From contig CAISDR010000619.1 in NCBI GenBank assembly GCA_903884125.1, positions 1-12,357 of the forward strand: a stretch of DNA of 12,357 nucleotides. Direction: 5' to 3'. The notes below the pieces were generated by a model, which saw only the letters and a list, made by a program, of their open reading frames with translations, was not told the origin of the DNA and did no database searches. Positions 1-7,526 of this stretch are shown here, in pieces (position 1 is the stretch's first letter; every line of letters starts with the position of its first letter). Both the position numbers and the translations under genes were made by a program. Source of the DNA: an uncultured bacterium. GTDB taxonomy: Bacteria; Pseudomonadota; Alphaproteobacteria; CAISDR01.

Positions 1-589
1 AGCGGCGCATAAGTTCGGATGGGCTGTACCAACTTCGCCGCTGTATTTTGCCAAACTTCCCAACAGCTATCACCCGCACGCTGCCCCTATTCCAGAGCCT
101 GGAACGGACATTGGCCGCATAGCCTATGAGGGCGAGTTGGGAATCGTGATTGGACGCACGATCCACCACGGGGATCCGAAATCGGCAGAGCAGGCCATTT
201 TTGGCTATACCTGTGTGAACGACGTCACCGCCATTGAACAGTTTGGCGACCCGGCCGTGTTCAGTCATTGGACCCGGGCCAAATCCCAGGATGGTTTCGG
301 TGTGTTCGGCCCTTACATCACGACTGATGTGCCGACATCTGAACTGGTCGTACGCACGCTTGTAAACGGGCGGGAACGTCAGAACTACCCCTTATCCGAC
401 ATGATCCTAAAACCTGCGGAAATCGTCAGCATGATTTCTAAAGATATGACCCTGATGCCGGGCGACCTGATTGCCTGCGGTACATCGCTGGGCGTGCTGC
501 CGATGAAACCCGGTAATGAAATATCAGTAGTAATTGACGGCGTTGGTACACTGACAAATCATTATGGCCACAAGGGGGATGGCGCATGA
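1..589 (+). CDS. Fumarylacetoacetate hydrolase (FAH) family protein, 5'-truncated by window
   Basis: The frame is open from base 2 to a TGA at 587-589, giving 195 residues of a protein whose start lies outside the window; about 80-90 residues are probably missing compared with the usual length near 280. FAH-family enzymes are divalent-metal hydrolases, decarboxylases or isomerases acting on beta-diketo or 2-oxo acids. The visible part has the metal-binding pattern: E43 and E45 in YEGELGIVIG, then D74 in VND, followed by K94 in the RAKSQDGFGVFGP stretch. It ends with the family's GTSLGV...KPG and GVGTLTN segments. The gene overlaps the next one by ATGA, so the two are probably translationally coupled. 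The substrate cannot be read from the sequence. Acylpyruvate hydrolase, oxaloacetate decarboxylase and the FAH-type ureidoglycolate lyase are all possible, and the last would yield glyoxylate for the downstream malate synthase. The family is secure; the role is open. Confidence 0.88.
   Translation, partial: AAHKFGWAVPTSPLYFAKLPNSYHPHAAPIPEPGTDIGRIAYEGELGIVIGRTIHHGDPKSAEQAIFGYTCVNDVTAIEQFGDPAVFSHWTRAKSQDGFGVFGPYITTDVPTSELVVRTLVNGRERQNYPLSDMILKPAEIVSMISKDMTLMPGDLIACGTSLGVLPMKPGNEISVVIDGVGTLTNHYGHKGDGA
572..579 (+). promoter_or_regulatory. Strong Shine-Dalgarno of the PanE-family gene
   Basis: AAGGGGGA lies inside the 3' end of the FAH gene, six bases before the ATG at 586. It fixes the start of the reductase and shows that the overlapping gene has its own ribosome entry rather than relying only on re-initiation. 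Confidence 0.7.
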
Positions 590-1590
590 ATATCGCTGTA
601 ATCGGGGCCGGTGCAATTGGTGGGTATCTGGGTGCGCGCCTTTCACTTAGCGGCGCGGATGTTACTTTCATCGCGCGCGGCGCGAACCTTGCTGCTATTC
701 GCGCCAATGGGTTTCGGTTGATCGAGGAAGACGGTCAGGAACACCATGCCGCCAGCGCCAAAGCTGTGGGGATGGATGATGCCGGTTCGTTTGATGTCAT
801 ATTACTGGCCCTGAAAGCCCACCAGGTCGGGCCAATCGCAAAGGACCTGGCCCGGCTCTGTCATCCGCGCACACAGCTTGTCACGCTGCAAAACGGTATT
901 CCCTGGTGGTTTTTTCATAAGCTGGACGGCCCGTGGCAGGGACGACCCGTCGCGACCGCTGACCCAGCTGGTTCCATTGCCCGATATATCAATAATGATC
1001 ACGTGATCGGGACGGTGGTCTATCCCGCATCCGAACTGGTGGCCCCGGGCGTGGTCAAAGTGATTGAAGGCAATCGATTCACGCTTGGCGAGTTGGACGG
1101 ATCAAAATCAAAACGGATTTTGCATCTATCGCAAGTTCTGACCCAGGCAGGATTCAAGGCGCCAATATCAACGGATATCCGCGCTGAGATCTTTTTGAAG
1201 CTCTGGGGCAATATTGTCTTCAATCCGGTAAGCGCACTGACACATGCCACCCTGGTCGATATCTGCCAGTTCCCCGAAACCAGAGCATTGGCTGTAGCCA
1301 TGATGGGTGAAGCACAGGCGGTTGCGGAAAAGTTGGGTATCCGTGTCAGAATTTCCATTGAAAAGCGTATTGCCGGGGCCGAAGCCGTCGGTGCCCATAA
1401 AACCAGCATGCTTCAGGATGTTGAAGCCGGGCGCGCTTTGGAATTAGATGCGTTGGTGGGATCGATCATCGAACTGGCCCGGCTGACCAATACGCCGGTA
1501 CCTTCCATTGATGCAATCTATGCCTGTACAAAATTATTGGCCCGCACGATTGAAAGTCATGCTGGTCACCTGAGAATTGAACCTATTTGA
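586..1590 (+). CDS. 2-dehydropantoate 2-reductase (PanE/ApbA) family; candidate oxalyl-CoA reductase
   Basis: This 334-residue NAD(P)H-dependent reductase has the N-terminal Rossmann fingerprint GAGAIGG (residues 7-13), a QNGIPWW segment (102-108) holding the conserved Asn, K205 in EIFLKLWGN as the expected catalytic lysine, N209 and N213 on the same helix face, and the C-terminal SMLQD...GRALELD block (274-288) with E286. Family members reduce ketopantoate to pantoate. The neighbours argue for a different substrate: an oxalyl-CoA synthetase follows after 11 bases, and then malate synthase. In Methylobacterium extorquens a PanE paralogue, PanE2, reduces oxalyl-CoA to glyoxylate, which would connect exactly these two neighbours. 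No other pantothenate gene is present. Fold and cofactor type are secure; the oxalyl-CoA role is inferred from context. The enzyme should be cytoplasmic, as no signal peptide is visible. Confidence 0.9.
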   Translation: MNIAVIGAGAIGGYLGARLSLSGADVTFIARGANLAAIRANGFRLIEEDGQEHHAASAKAVGMDDAGSFDVILLALKAHQVGPIAKDLARLCHPRTQLVTLQNGIPWWFFHKLDGPWQGRPVATADPAGSIARYINNDHVIGTVVYPASELVAPGVVKVIEGNRFTLGELDGSKSKRILHLSQVLTQAGFKAPISTDIRAEIFLKLWGNIVFNPVSALTHATLVDICQFPETRALAVAMMGEAQAVAEKLGIRVRISIEKRIAGAEAVGAHKTSMLQDVEAGRALELDALVGSIIELARLTNTPVPSIDAIYACTKLLARTIESHAGHLRIEPI

Positions 1591-1601
1591 AAAGTAAGGC
1601 C

Positions 1602-3128
1602 ATGACCCAGTTAAAAACACTCCAGTCCCTTTTGGCGGATCATCCGGACACTGCCTGCGCGATTTCAGCCCCCGGTCTGCCGGATATGACCTATGGCGGC
1701 CTTCGCCAGCAGATCGCCGACACCATTGATGCTTTGCGCGGTCTGGGGGTCGGGCGCAACGACCGGGTCGCCATCGTATTGCCGAACGGACCGGAAATGG
1801 CGGCGGCATTTGTCAGTGTCGCCTGTGGCGCGACGGCTGCGCCACTGAACCCGGCCTATCGGGCCGATGAGTTTGAATTCTATCTGACCGATCTGAACGC
1901 CAAGGCGCTGATCATTGCCGGGGGCATGAATTCTCCTGCAGTCGAAATTGCTGAAAAGCTGATGATTCCGATCATCACGTTGATTTCAATGCCCGATCAG
2001 GGTGCCGGGCGCTTTGTTCTGGACGCAGGCGCGCGCTTTGAGACGGAAAAGAGACAGATCGAATATGCCCAGGCTGATGACGTAGCCTTGGTTTTGCACA
2101 CGTCTGGCACGACGTCGCGCCCCAAGATTGTGCCATTAAGCCAGACAAATGTCAGCGCCAGCGCCCAGCATATTTCCAAGACACTAGCGCTGACAAACAC
2201 TGATCGTGGACTTGTCATCATGCCATTGTTTCATATCCACGGCCTGATTGCTGCGGTACTCGCCCCCCTGTCGGCGGGTGGTTCCATTTTCTGCACACCG
2301 GGATTTAATGCACTGAAATTTTTTGGCTGGATGCAGGATTCAAAACCCAGCTGGTATACGGCGGTGCCGACAATGCACCAGACCATTCTTGCGCGCGCCC
2401 CGAATAACAAGGCAGTCATCAGTTCCCATCCGTTGCGATTCATTCGTTCTTCTTCATCATCGCTGCCACCGCAAGTGCTGGCTGAACTTGAAGCTGTATT
2501 CGTGGCCCCTGTTATTGAAAGCTATGGCATGACCGAGGCGGCACACCAGATGGCGTCAAACCCGTTACCGCCAGCTGTCCACAAACCCGGATCTGTCGGT
2601 ATCGCTGCAGGTCCGGAGGTCGTGATACTGGATGATTCCGGCGCCATTCTGCCTCAGGGCCAGACCGGTGAAATCGCCATCCGCGGCCCCAATGTCACAT
2701 TGGGCTATGAAAATAATCCGAAAGCCAATGGCGAAGCGTTCACCAATGGTTGGTTTCGCACCGGTGATCAGGGGATGTTTGATACCGATGGTTATCTGTG
2801 GCTGACCGGACGATTGAAAGAGATCATCAATCGTGGCGGCGAGAAAATTTCACCCCGCGAAGTGGACGAGGTTCTGATGGACCATCCCGCCGTTGCACAG
2901 GTCGTAACCTTTGCCCTGCCCCACGACAAGCTGGGTGAAGAGGTTGGTGCGGTTGTGGTGTTGCGCGAAGGGGCCAGCGCCAGCGAACGGGAACTGCGCG
3001 ATTATGTGGCGACCCGACTGGTTGATTTCAAAGTACCGCGGAAAATTATTTTCATGGACGAAATTCCCAAGGGCGCTACCGGAAAATTACAGCGGATTGG
3101 TCTGGCACAAAAGCTGGGGCTGGCCTGA
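1602..3128 (+). CDS. AMP-dependent acyl-CoA synthetase, probable oxalate--CoA ligase (AAE3/Pcs60-like)
   Basis: This 508-residue adenylate-forming ligase should convert oxalate, ATP and CoA to oxalyl-CoA. All core motifs are present: the P-loop LHTSGTTSRPK (165-175), SYGMTEAAHQM (307-317), TGD (387-389), the hinge region GRLKEIINRGGEKISP (403-418) and the C-terminal catalytic lysine in PKGATGKLQR (K495). The stretches APLNPAYRADEFEFYL, WYTAVPTMHQ, LRFIRSSSSSLPP and NPLPPAVHKPGSVG match, from memory, the plant AAE3 and yeast Pcs60 oxalyl-CoA synthetases far better than general fatty-acyl or acetate ligases. I start it at ATG 1602. An in-frame TTG at 1587 would add five residues and overlap the previous stop, but the protein family begins near the ATG. 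AAGG at 1596-1599 sits unusually close to this ATG, so translation may depend partly on coupling to the reductase gene. The ligase fold is certain; oxalate specificity is likely. Confidence 0.92.
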   Translation: MTQLKTLQSLLADHPDTACAISAPGLPDMTYGGLRQQIADTIDALRGLGVGRNDRVAIVLPNGPEMAAAFVSVACGATAAPLNPAYRADEFEFYLTDLNAKALIIAGGMNSPAVEIAEKLMIPIITLISMPDQGAGRFVLDAGARFETEKRQIEYAQADDVALVLHTSGTTSRPKIVPLSQTNVSASAQHISKTLALTNTDRGLVIMPLFHIHGLIAAVLAPLSAGGSIFCTPGFNALKFFGWMQDSKPSWYTAVPTMHQTILARAPNNKAVISSHPLRFIRSSSSSLPPQVLAELEAVFVAPVIESYGMTEAAHQMASNPLPPAVHKPGSVGIAAGPEVVILDDSGAILPQGQTGEIAIRGPNVTLGYENNPKANGEAFTNGWFRTGDQGMFDTDGYLWLTGRLKEIINRGGEKISPREVDEVLMDHPAVAQVVTFALPHDKLGEEVGAVVVLREGASASERELRDYVATRLVDFKVPRKIIFMDEIPKGATGKLQRIGLAQKLGLA

Positions 3129-3151
3129 GGTCTATTGGGGGAATTTCTTAA

Positions 3152-5326
3152 ATGACAACAACGATTGAAGTTGGCGGCCTTCGGGTCGATTCAGCACTAA
3201 AGGCTTTTATCGAAAGCGAAGTGCTGCCGGGACTTGATTTTGATTCTGATCGGTTCTGGGCTGGCCTGAATTCCCTGCTGACAGAATTGGGTCCGCAAAA
3301 TCGTGCGCTGCTGACAAAGCGTGATCGCCTGCAGGTCCAAATCGATGCCTGGCACCGTGAACGGCGGGGCAAACCGCATGATGCCGGCGCCTATACCGAC
3401 TTCCTGACCGAGATTGGCTATCTGCTACCCGAAGGGCCGGACTTCGCGATTGATCCCGGCAACGTCGATCCGGAAATAGCAACCATTGCAGGTCCGCAAC
3501 TTGTCGTACCAGTGATGAACGCGCGCTATGCGCTGAACGCTGCTAATGCCCGTTGGGGATCACTTTATGATGCGCTTTATGGCACCGATGCCATTGCAGA
3601 AAGCAATGGGGCGGAACGCGGCAGCAAATATAATAAGCGACGCGGTGAACAGGTTATTGCCCGAGCACGCGCATTGCTGGACACCGCAGCACCCCTGCAT
3701 CAGGCGAGCCATTCCGATGCACGGCGATATTTTGTTACCGGCAGCGAACTGATCGTTGAACTGAATGATGGTCGTCAATCGCATCTTGATCCGTCCGGCA
3801 CATTTGCCGGATATGTCGGTAACCCGGAAACTCCTTCAAGCATCCTGTTGCGCCACAATGGGCTGCATATTGAAATTGTCATTGATCACAATCACCCGAT
3901 CGGCCGGGATGATCCGGCTGGCGTCGCTGATGTTGTTGTCGAAAGCGCACTGACCACCATTCAGGATCTGGAAGATTCCATTGCCGCCGTCGATGGCGCT
4001 GACAAGGTCCTTGCCTATCGCAACTGGCTTGGCCTGATGAAGCGCGATCTGACGGAAACTTTTGACAAGAGCGGTCAGAAGCTGACCCGGCAGCTTAATC
4101 CTGACCGGCAATTTATAGGTCCGGACGGCAGGTCATTTTCATTGCCGGGCCGCAGCCTTATGCTGGTGCGCAATGTCGGGCATTTGATGACATCAAATGC
4201 CATACTTGATGCAAATGGTCATGAGGCACCCGAAGGCATTCTGGACGCGCTGATCACTGTCACCATCGCGCTGCACGATCTGAGAGGACCAAACGCCCGC
4301 GGCAACAGTCGTGCAGGCTCGGTCTATATCGTCAAACCGAAAATGCATGGCCCCGAAGAAGTTGCATTTGCGGATCAGCTGTTTGGCCAGGTCGAAGACA
4401 TTCTGGGCCTGCCGCGCCATGTGATCAAAATGGGCATAATGGACGAAGAACGCCGAACCAGTGCCAATCTGAAAGAGTGTATTCGTGCCGCGCGCCACCG
4501 GGTGGTGTTTATCAATACCGGATTCCTGGATCGCACCGGCGATGAAATGCATACCTCGATGCAGGCAGGTCCGATGATCCCCAAAGCCGAGATGAAGAAT
4601 TCCGTCTGGATCAAGGCTTATGAAGATCGCAATGTCGATATTGGTCTGGCCTGTGGATTTTCAGGCCGCGCGCAGATCGGCAAAGGCATGTGGGCCATGC
4701 CCGATCTGATGGCTGACATGATGAAAATCAAGATCGGCCATCCCATGGCCGGTGCCAATACTGCATGGGTTCCCTCGCCCACAGCTGCCACTCTGCATGC
4801 CCTGCACTATCACGAAGTAGATGTATTCGCTCGACAGGCCGAAATAAAACTGCGTGCGCCAACACCACGCGAACATTTGCTGACCATTCCCGTGGCAGAC
4901 CGCCCCAATTTTTCACCCGAGCAGATTGCCAGCGAACTCGACAATAACGCCCAGGGAATTCTGGGCTATGTGGTGCGCTGGATTGATCAGGGCATCGGCT
5001 GTTCCAAAGTGCCTGACATTAACGGTATCGGCCTGATGGAGGACCGAGCGACGTTACGTATTTCTAGCCAGCATATTGCCAATTGGCTGGAACATGGCAT
5101 AGCCACCGTTCCACAGGTGCTAGAGACGATGAAGCGTATGGCTGCAATTGTGGATTTGCAAAACGCCAGCGATGCCGGCTATCAGCCAATGGCGCCGGAT
5201 TTTGATCGATCGGTTGCATTTGCTGCCGCGTGCGATCTTGTGTTCAAGGGAACAACCCAACCAAACGGTTATACCGAACCAGTACTGCACGCACGCCGTG
5301 CACAGGCTAAATCGCTATCTGCTTAA
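3152..5326 (+). CDS. glcB: Malate synthase G
   Basis: This 724-residue protein condenses glyoxylate with acetyl-CoA to give malate and CoA. Length and sequence fit the monomeric G form throughout. Key residues are present: R340 in LMLVRNVGHLM, the magnesium ligands E432 (MDEERRTS) and D460 (FLDRTGDEMH), C617 in GCSKVPD, and the catalytic base D631 in LMEDRATLRISSQH, which falls at the same number as in the E. coli enzyme. Long stretches such as QIGKGMWAMPDLMADM and TAWVPSPTAATLHALHYH are near-identical to E. coli GlcB as I remember it. The ATG at 3152 has a G-rich Shine-Dalgarno (GGGGGAA, about 3137-3143). The gene follows the ligase by 23 bases. No glycolate oxidase genes (glcDEF) are adjacent, so glyoxylate here more likely comes from the upstream oxalyl-CoA pathway or from the FAH product than from a local glycolate operon. 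Confidence 0.98.
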   Translation: MTTTIEVGGLRVDSALKAFIESEVLPGLDFDSDRFWAGLNSLLTELGPQNRALLTKRDRLQVQIDAWHRERRGKPHDAGAYTDFLTEIGYLLPEGPDFAIDPGNVDPEIATIAGPQLVVPVMNARYALNAANARWGSLYDALYGTDAIAESNGAERGSKYNKRRGEQVIARARALLDTAAPLHQASHSDARRYFVTGSELIVELNDGRQSHLDPSGTFAGYVGNPETPSSILLRHNGLHIEIVIDHNHPIGRDDPAGVADVVVESALTTIQDLEDSIAAVDGADKVLAYRNWLGLMKRDLTETFDKSGQKLTRQLNPDRQFIGPDGRSFSLPGRSLMLVRNVGHLMTSNAILDANGHEAPEGILDALITVTIALHDLRGPNARGNSRAGSVYIVKPKMHGPEEVAFADQLFGQVEDILGLPRHVIKMGIMDEERRTSANLKECIRAARHRVVFINTGFLDRTGDEMHTSMQAGPMIPKAEMKNSVWIKAYEDRNVDIGLACGFSGRAQIGKGMWAMPDLMADMMKIKIGHPMAGANTAWVPSPTAATLHALHYHEVDVFARQAEIKLRAPTPREHLLTIPVADRPNFSPEQIASELDNNAQGILGYVVRWIDQGIGCSKVPDINGIGLMEDRATLRISSQHIANWLEHGIATVPQVLETMKRMAAIVDLQNASDAGYQPMAPDFDRSVAFAAACDLVFKGTTQPNGYTEPVLHARRAQAKSLSA

Positions 5327-5341
5327 AGCTCTTTTTGCAAT

Positions 5342-5351
5342 TCTCCGGAGA
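5342..5351 (+). promoter_or_regulatory. Palindrome containing the Shine-Dalgarno of the M20 peptidase gene
   Basis: TCTCCGGAGA is a perfect 10-bp palindrome between glcB and the peptidase gene, and its right half (GGAGAG) is the ribosome binding site, five to six bases before the ATG at 5357. A loopless palindrome cannot fold into a tidy hairpin, so a chance match around a strong Shine-Dalgarno is the simplest reading. Confidence 0.45.
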
Positions 5352-5356
5352 GTCTG

Positions 5357-6820
5357 ATGGCCACATTTATTCGCCTGTTTTCATTAGCCATCCTGCTGGT
5401 GGGACTGCTGGCTTCCTATCTGGTTTTGCGGACAATGAACTTTGTCCCGCCGAAAGGCGCGCCGGTGGAATTGGCTCTAGCCGTTCAGATTGATGCAAAC
5501 AGAGCAGCGCAGCATCTTTCAGAGGCAATCCGCTTTCAAACCGTCTCGCATCAAAATCCGGCGGATGATGATCAATCGGCATGGTTAGGCCTGCGCGCCT
5601 GGCTGATCAATACCTATCCAAAATTCCATGCGATAGCCAAACGCGAAGAACTGCCCAACGGCGCTTTGCTTTATACCTGGTCCGGAACCGATCCAGGTCT
5701 GCCACCAATCATTCTGATGGCACATCAGGATGTGGTGCCGGTGGCAAAGGATGCAGAATCCCTTTGGAAAGCCCCGCCATTTTCCGGTGCCATCATGGAC
5801 GGTGCCGTTTGGGGGCGCGGGTCGATTGATGACAAGGGATCGCTGATCGCATTGATGGAAGCCGTCGAAACGCTGGCCGAAAAAGGCACGACGCCAAAGC
5901 GTACGGTCATGATCGTTTCCGGACAGGACGAAGAGGTTGGGGGCACCGGGGCAACCGCGGTGGCAGCCCTGCTTGAGCAACGCGGTATTAAGGCCGAATT
6001 TGTACTGGATGAAGGCCTGGTGGTTTTGGGTCAACATCCGTTATCCGGCACACCGGCAGCTTTGGTTGCTGTCACCGAAAAGGGCTATGCCACGTTGCGG
6101 TTGACCGCACGGGCTGCGGGAGGTCATTCATCCTCACCACCGCCAAATACAGCTGTCGGTTCGCTGGCAAAAGGGATCGTGAATATCACCGCTCACCCAT
6201 TCCCCATGACACTGAAAGGACCCATGCTTGAAGGCCTTTTGCAGATTGCCCCGCAGGCGGATTTTGTCACCCGTATGGCCGTGGTGAACGCATGGCTGTT
6301 TGAGCCACTGATTATAAAGGCGGCTTCCAAAGCCCCAAGTGCTGCAGCCGGGCTTCATACAACGATTGCACCCACAATGCTTGAAGGCAGCCCAAAGGAT
6401 AATGTGCTGCCATCAGCCGCTATTGCACGGATAAATTATCGACTGTCACCCGAAGACAGTGTCGATAGTGTTTTTGAACGTGCCCGCGAAGCAGTGAAAG
6501 GTCTGGATATAGATCTGCAGTGGGAACCCGGTGCCAGCGGCGCGTCTGCTGTGTCATCGACTGGCTCACTTGGGTATCGCACAATTGCTGCACTAAACCA
6601 GGAAATTTTTAGCGCTCCGTCTGCGCCGTCTGTGATGATCGGAGGCACGGATGGGCGCAAGCTTGAGCCCGTAGCAAAAGACGTCTATCGCTTTTTGCCC
6701 GTTGAACTGTCGTTGACGGATACCGCGATGTATCACGGACAAAACGAACATATCAGTATCGACAGCCTTGCAAAGGCATCGGGTTTTTACGCCCGGCTTA
6801 TAGCCACAACAGCAATGTGA
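5357..6820 (+). CDS. M20 family metallopeptidase, PM20D1/CPS1 (carboxypeptidase S) type, membrane-anchored
   Basis: This 487-residue di-zinc hydrolase belongs to the M20 family. Members of the CPS1/PM20D1 branch cleave C-terminal residues of short peptides or hydrolyse and form N-acyl amino acids. An N-terminal hydrophobic helix (about residues 5-25, with R6 before it) is an uncleaved anchor or signal peptide, placing the catalytic domain in the periplasm. Zinc and catalytic residues are visible: H123 in MAHQDVVPV, bridging D158 in GSIDDKGS, E192/E193 in GQDEEVGGTG, D218 in VLDEG and H465 in YHGQNEHIS. The dimerisation (lid) domain starts near AAGGHSSSPP (253-262). A good Shine-Dalgarno supports the ATG. 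It follows glcB by 30 bases and probably shares its transcript, yet has no obvious place in oxalate metabolism. The family is secure; the substrate is unknown. Confidence 0.93.
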   Translation: MATFIRLFSLAILLVGLLASYLVLRTMNFVPPKGAPVELALAVQIDANRAAQHLSEAIRFQTVSHQNPADDDQSAWLGLRAWLINTYPKFHAIAKREELPNGALLYTWSGTDPGLPPIILMAHQDVVPVAKDAESLWKAPPFSGAIMDGAVWGRGSIDDKGSLIALMEAVETLAEKGTTPKRTVMIVSGQDEEVGGTGATAVAALLEQRGIKAEFVLDEGLVVLGQHPLSGTPAALVAVTEKGYATLRLTARAAGGHSSSPPPNTAVGSLAKGIVNITAHPFPMTLKGPMLEGLLQIAPQADFVTRMAVVNAWLFEPLIIKAASKAPSAAAGLHTTIAPTMLEGSPKDNVLPSAAIARINYRLSPEDSVDSVFERAREAVKGLDIDLQWEPGASGASAVSSTGSLGYRTIAALNQEIFSAPSAPSVMIGGTDGRKLEPVAKDVYRFLPVELSLTDTAMYHGQNEHISIDSLAKASGFYARLIATTAM

Positions 6821-6945
6821 AACCGCCACTGATACACGAAAATAGCCACACCCTATTCCAGTTCTAATTGTATCTGATATGGTCTAGTATTTCCGGCCCA
6901 TGATGAATGTTTCACCGGAACCTTCGTCATCCAGCGGGAGCAGCT
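6821..6945 (+). promoter_or_regulatory. Intergenic region with a TTCCGG/CCGGAA inverted repeat before the STAS-like gene
   Basis: These 125 non-coding bases separate the peptidase from the next gene and are the first clear gap after the left-hand operon, so they should hold a promoter. The possible elements are a TAGTAT box at 6885-6890, with only a poor -35 match (TTCTAA, 6862-6867) 17 bases upstream, and an inverted repeat TTCCGG (6891-6896) / CCGGAA (6915-6920) with an 18-base loop. I see no GC stem with a T-run that would be a convincing terminator for the upstream operon. Confidence 0.3.
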
Positions 6946-7392
6946 ATGTGGCCACTTACGAATGAATCTTGCAGGATAATGTTGTTGCACGAGCAAGGTC
7001 TATTGCTTGTCCGGATCGTCGGGGCATTTGACGGGGCCATTGTGCGCGACAAGCTATTTGACCTGACACGGGACAATCCCCGGTCCGCGGCCTATCGCAC
7101 GATATTCGATTTTCGATATGCCGAGGGCATTTTGAAGGAAGAGGATTCCGCAAGCGTGCGCGATTTCCGCTATCAGACCCGTGTGTCCATGGGCATTGAG
7201 GGACTTTCGGATGGGCCACACGCCCTTATCCATTTCAACAAGGGTGGTATTGAAGAAATTGCCAATACGCATGCCGAACTTCATCCTGACGCCCGCATAT
7301 GCCTGACGGATTCGGTTGAGCAGGCTTGGCAGGCCGTTGCCAATGATGCGCCCATTCCAAAAAAAGTGTTGCGGTTTTTTTCCAAGACCTGA
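6946..7392 (+). CDS. Small cytosolic protein of unknown function, possibly STAS-like
   Basis: This 148-residue protein has no signal peptide or membrane segment. The alternation of short hydrophobic strands and helices (LLLVRIVGAFDG, then TIFDFRYAEG near residues 66-75, then EEDSASVRDF) recalls the SpoIIAA/STAS-like small proteins common in alphaproteobacteria, which have the pattern strand-G-x(n)-helix-strand-D-x-R. This is a pattern impression only, and no catalytic motif is visible. I chose ATG 6946 because GGGAG at 6936-6940 lies five bases before it. An ATG at 6907 would add 13 residues of unconvincing sequence without a ribosome site. The gene appears to have its own leader and stands alone between the oxalate module and the TPR gene. 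Confidence 0.7.
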   Translation: MWPLTNESCRIMLLHEQGLLLVRIVGAFDGAIVRDKLFDLTRDNPRSAAYRTIFDFRYAEGILKEEDSASVRDFRYQTRVSMGIEGLSDGPHALIHFNKGGIEEIANTHAELHPDARICLTDSVEQAWQAVANDAPIPKKVLRFFSKT

Positions 7393-7422
7393 TCCGGACA
7401 TTTGCCTTGTGCATGAATTTGG

Positions 7423-7440
7423 TTTGCCGGGCTGGGCAAA
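7423..7440 (+). repeat. Short hairpin downstream of the STAS-like gene
   Basis: TTTGCC and GGCAAA form a perfect 6-bp stem with a 6-base loop, 31 bases after the stop at 7392. No T-run follows, so it is not a standard intrinsic terminator. It could be a weak transcript-end structure or chance. The rest of 7393-7526 shows no supported gene. Confidence 0.3.
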
Positions 7441-7526
7441 GCGGCGCACTGAAATGGCGGTGGTACATATTTTCACCCGCCTTGCCTGACCGAAGCGGAC
7501 CTCCCCTAAAGAGGACTACAAATTCC

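Noticed and set aside
137..139. TTG at 137 as the start of the FAH-family gene
   Set aside because: The same frame is open back to base 2 and encodes conserved family sequence upstream (YFAKLPNSY, EGELG), so the start lies outside the window.
5327..5356. Terminator between glcB and the M20 gene
   Set aside because: The palindrome there has no loop, and the T-run lies before it, not after it on the plus strand; a 30-base gap also favours co-transcription.
6907..6909. ATG at 6907 as the start of the STAS-like gene
   Set aside because: It has no ribosome site and would place the TTCCGG/CCGGAA repeat half inside the gene; ATG 6946 has GGGAG at ideal spacing.
7454..7481. Imperfect repeat GGCGGTG/CACCCGCC before the TPR gene
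   Set aside because: It needs a bulged base, has no T-run and is not near a ribosome site; it is too weak to call.
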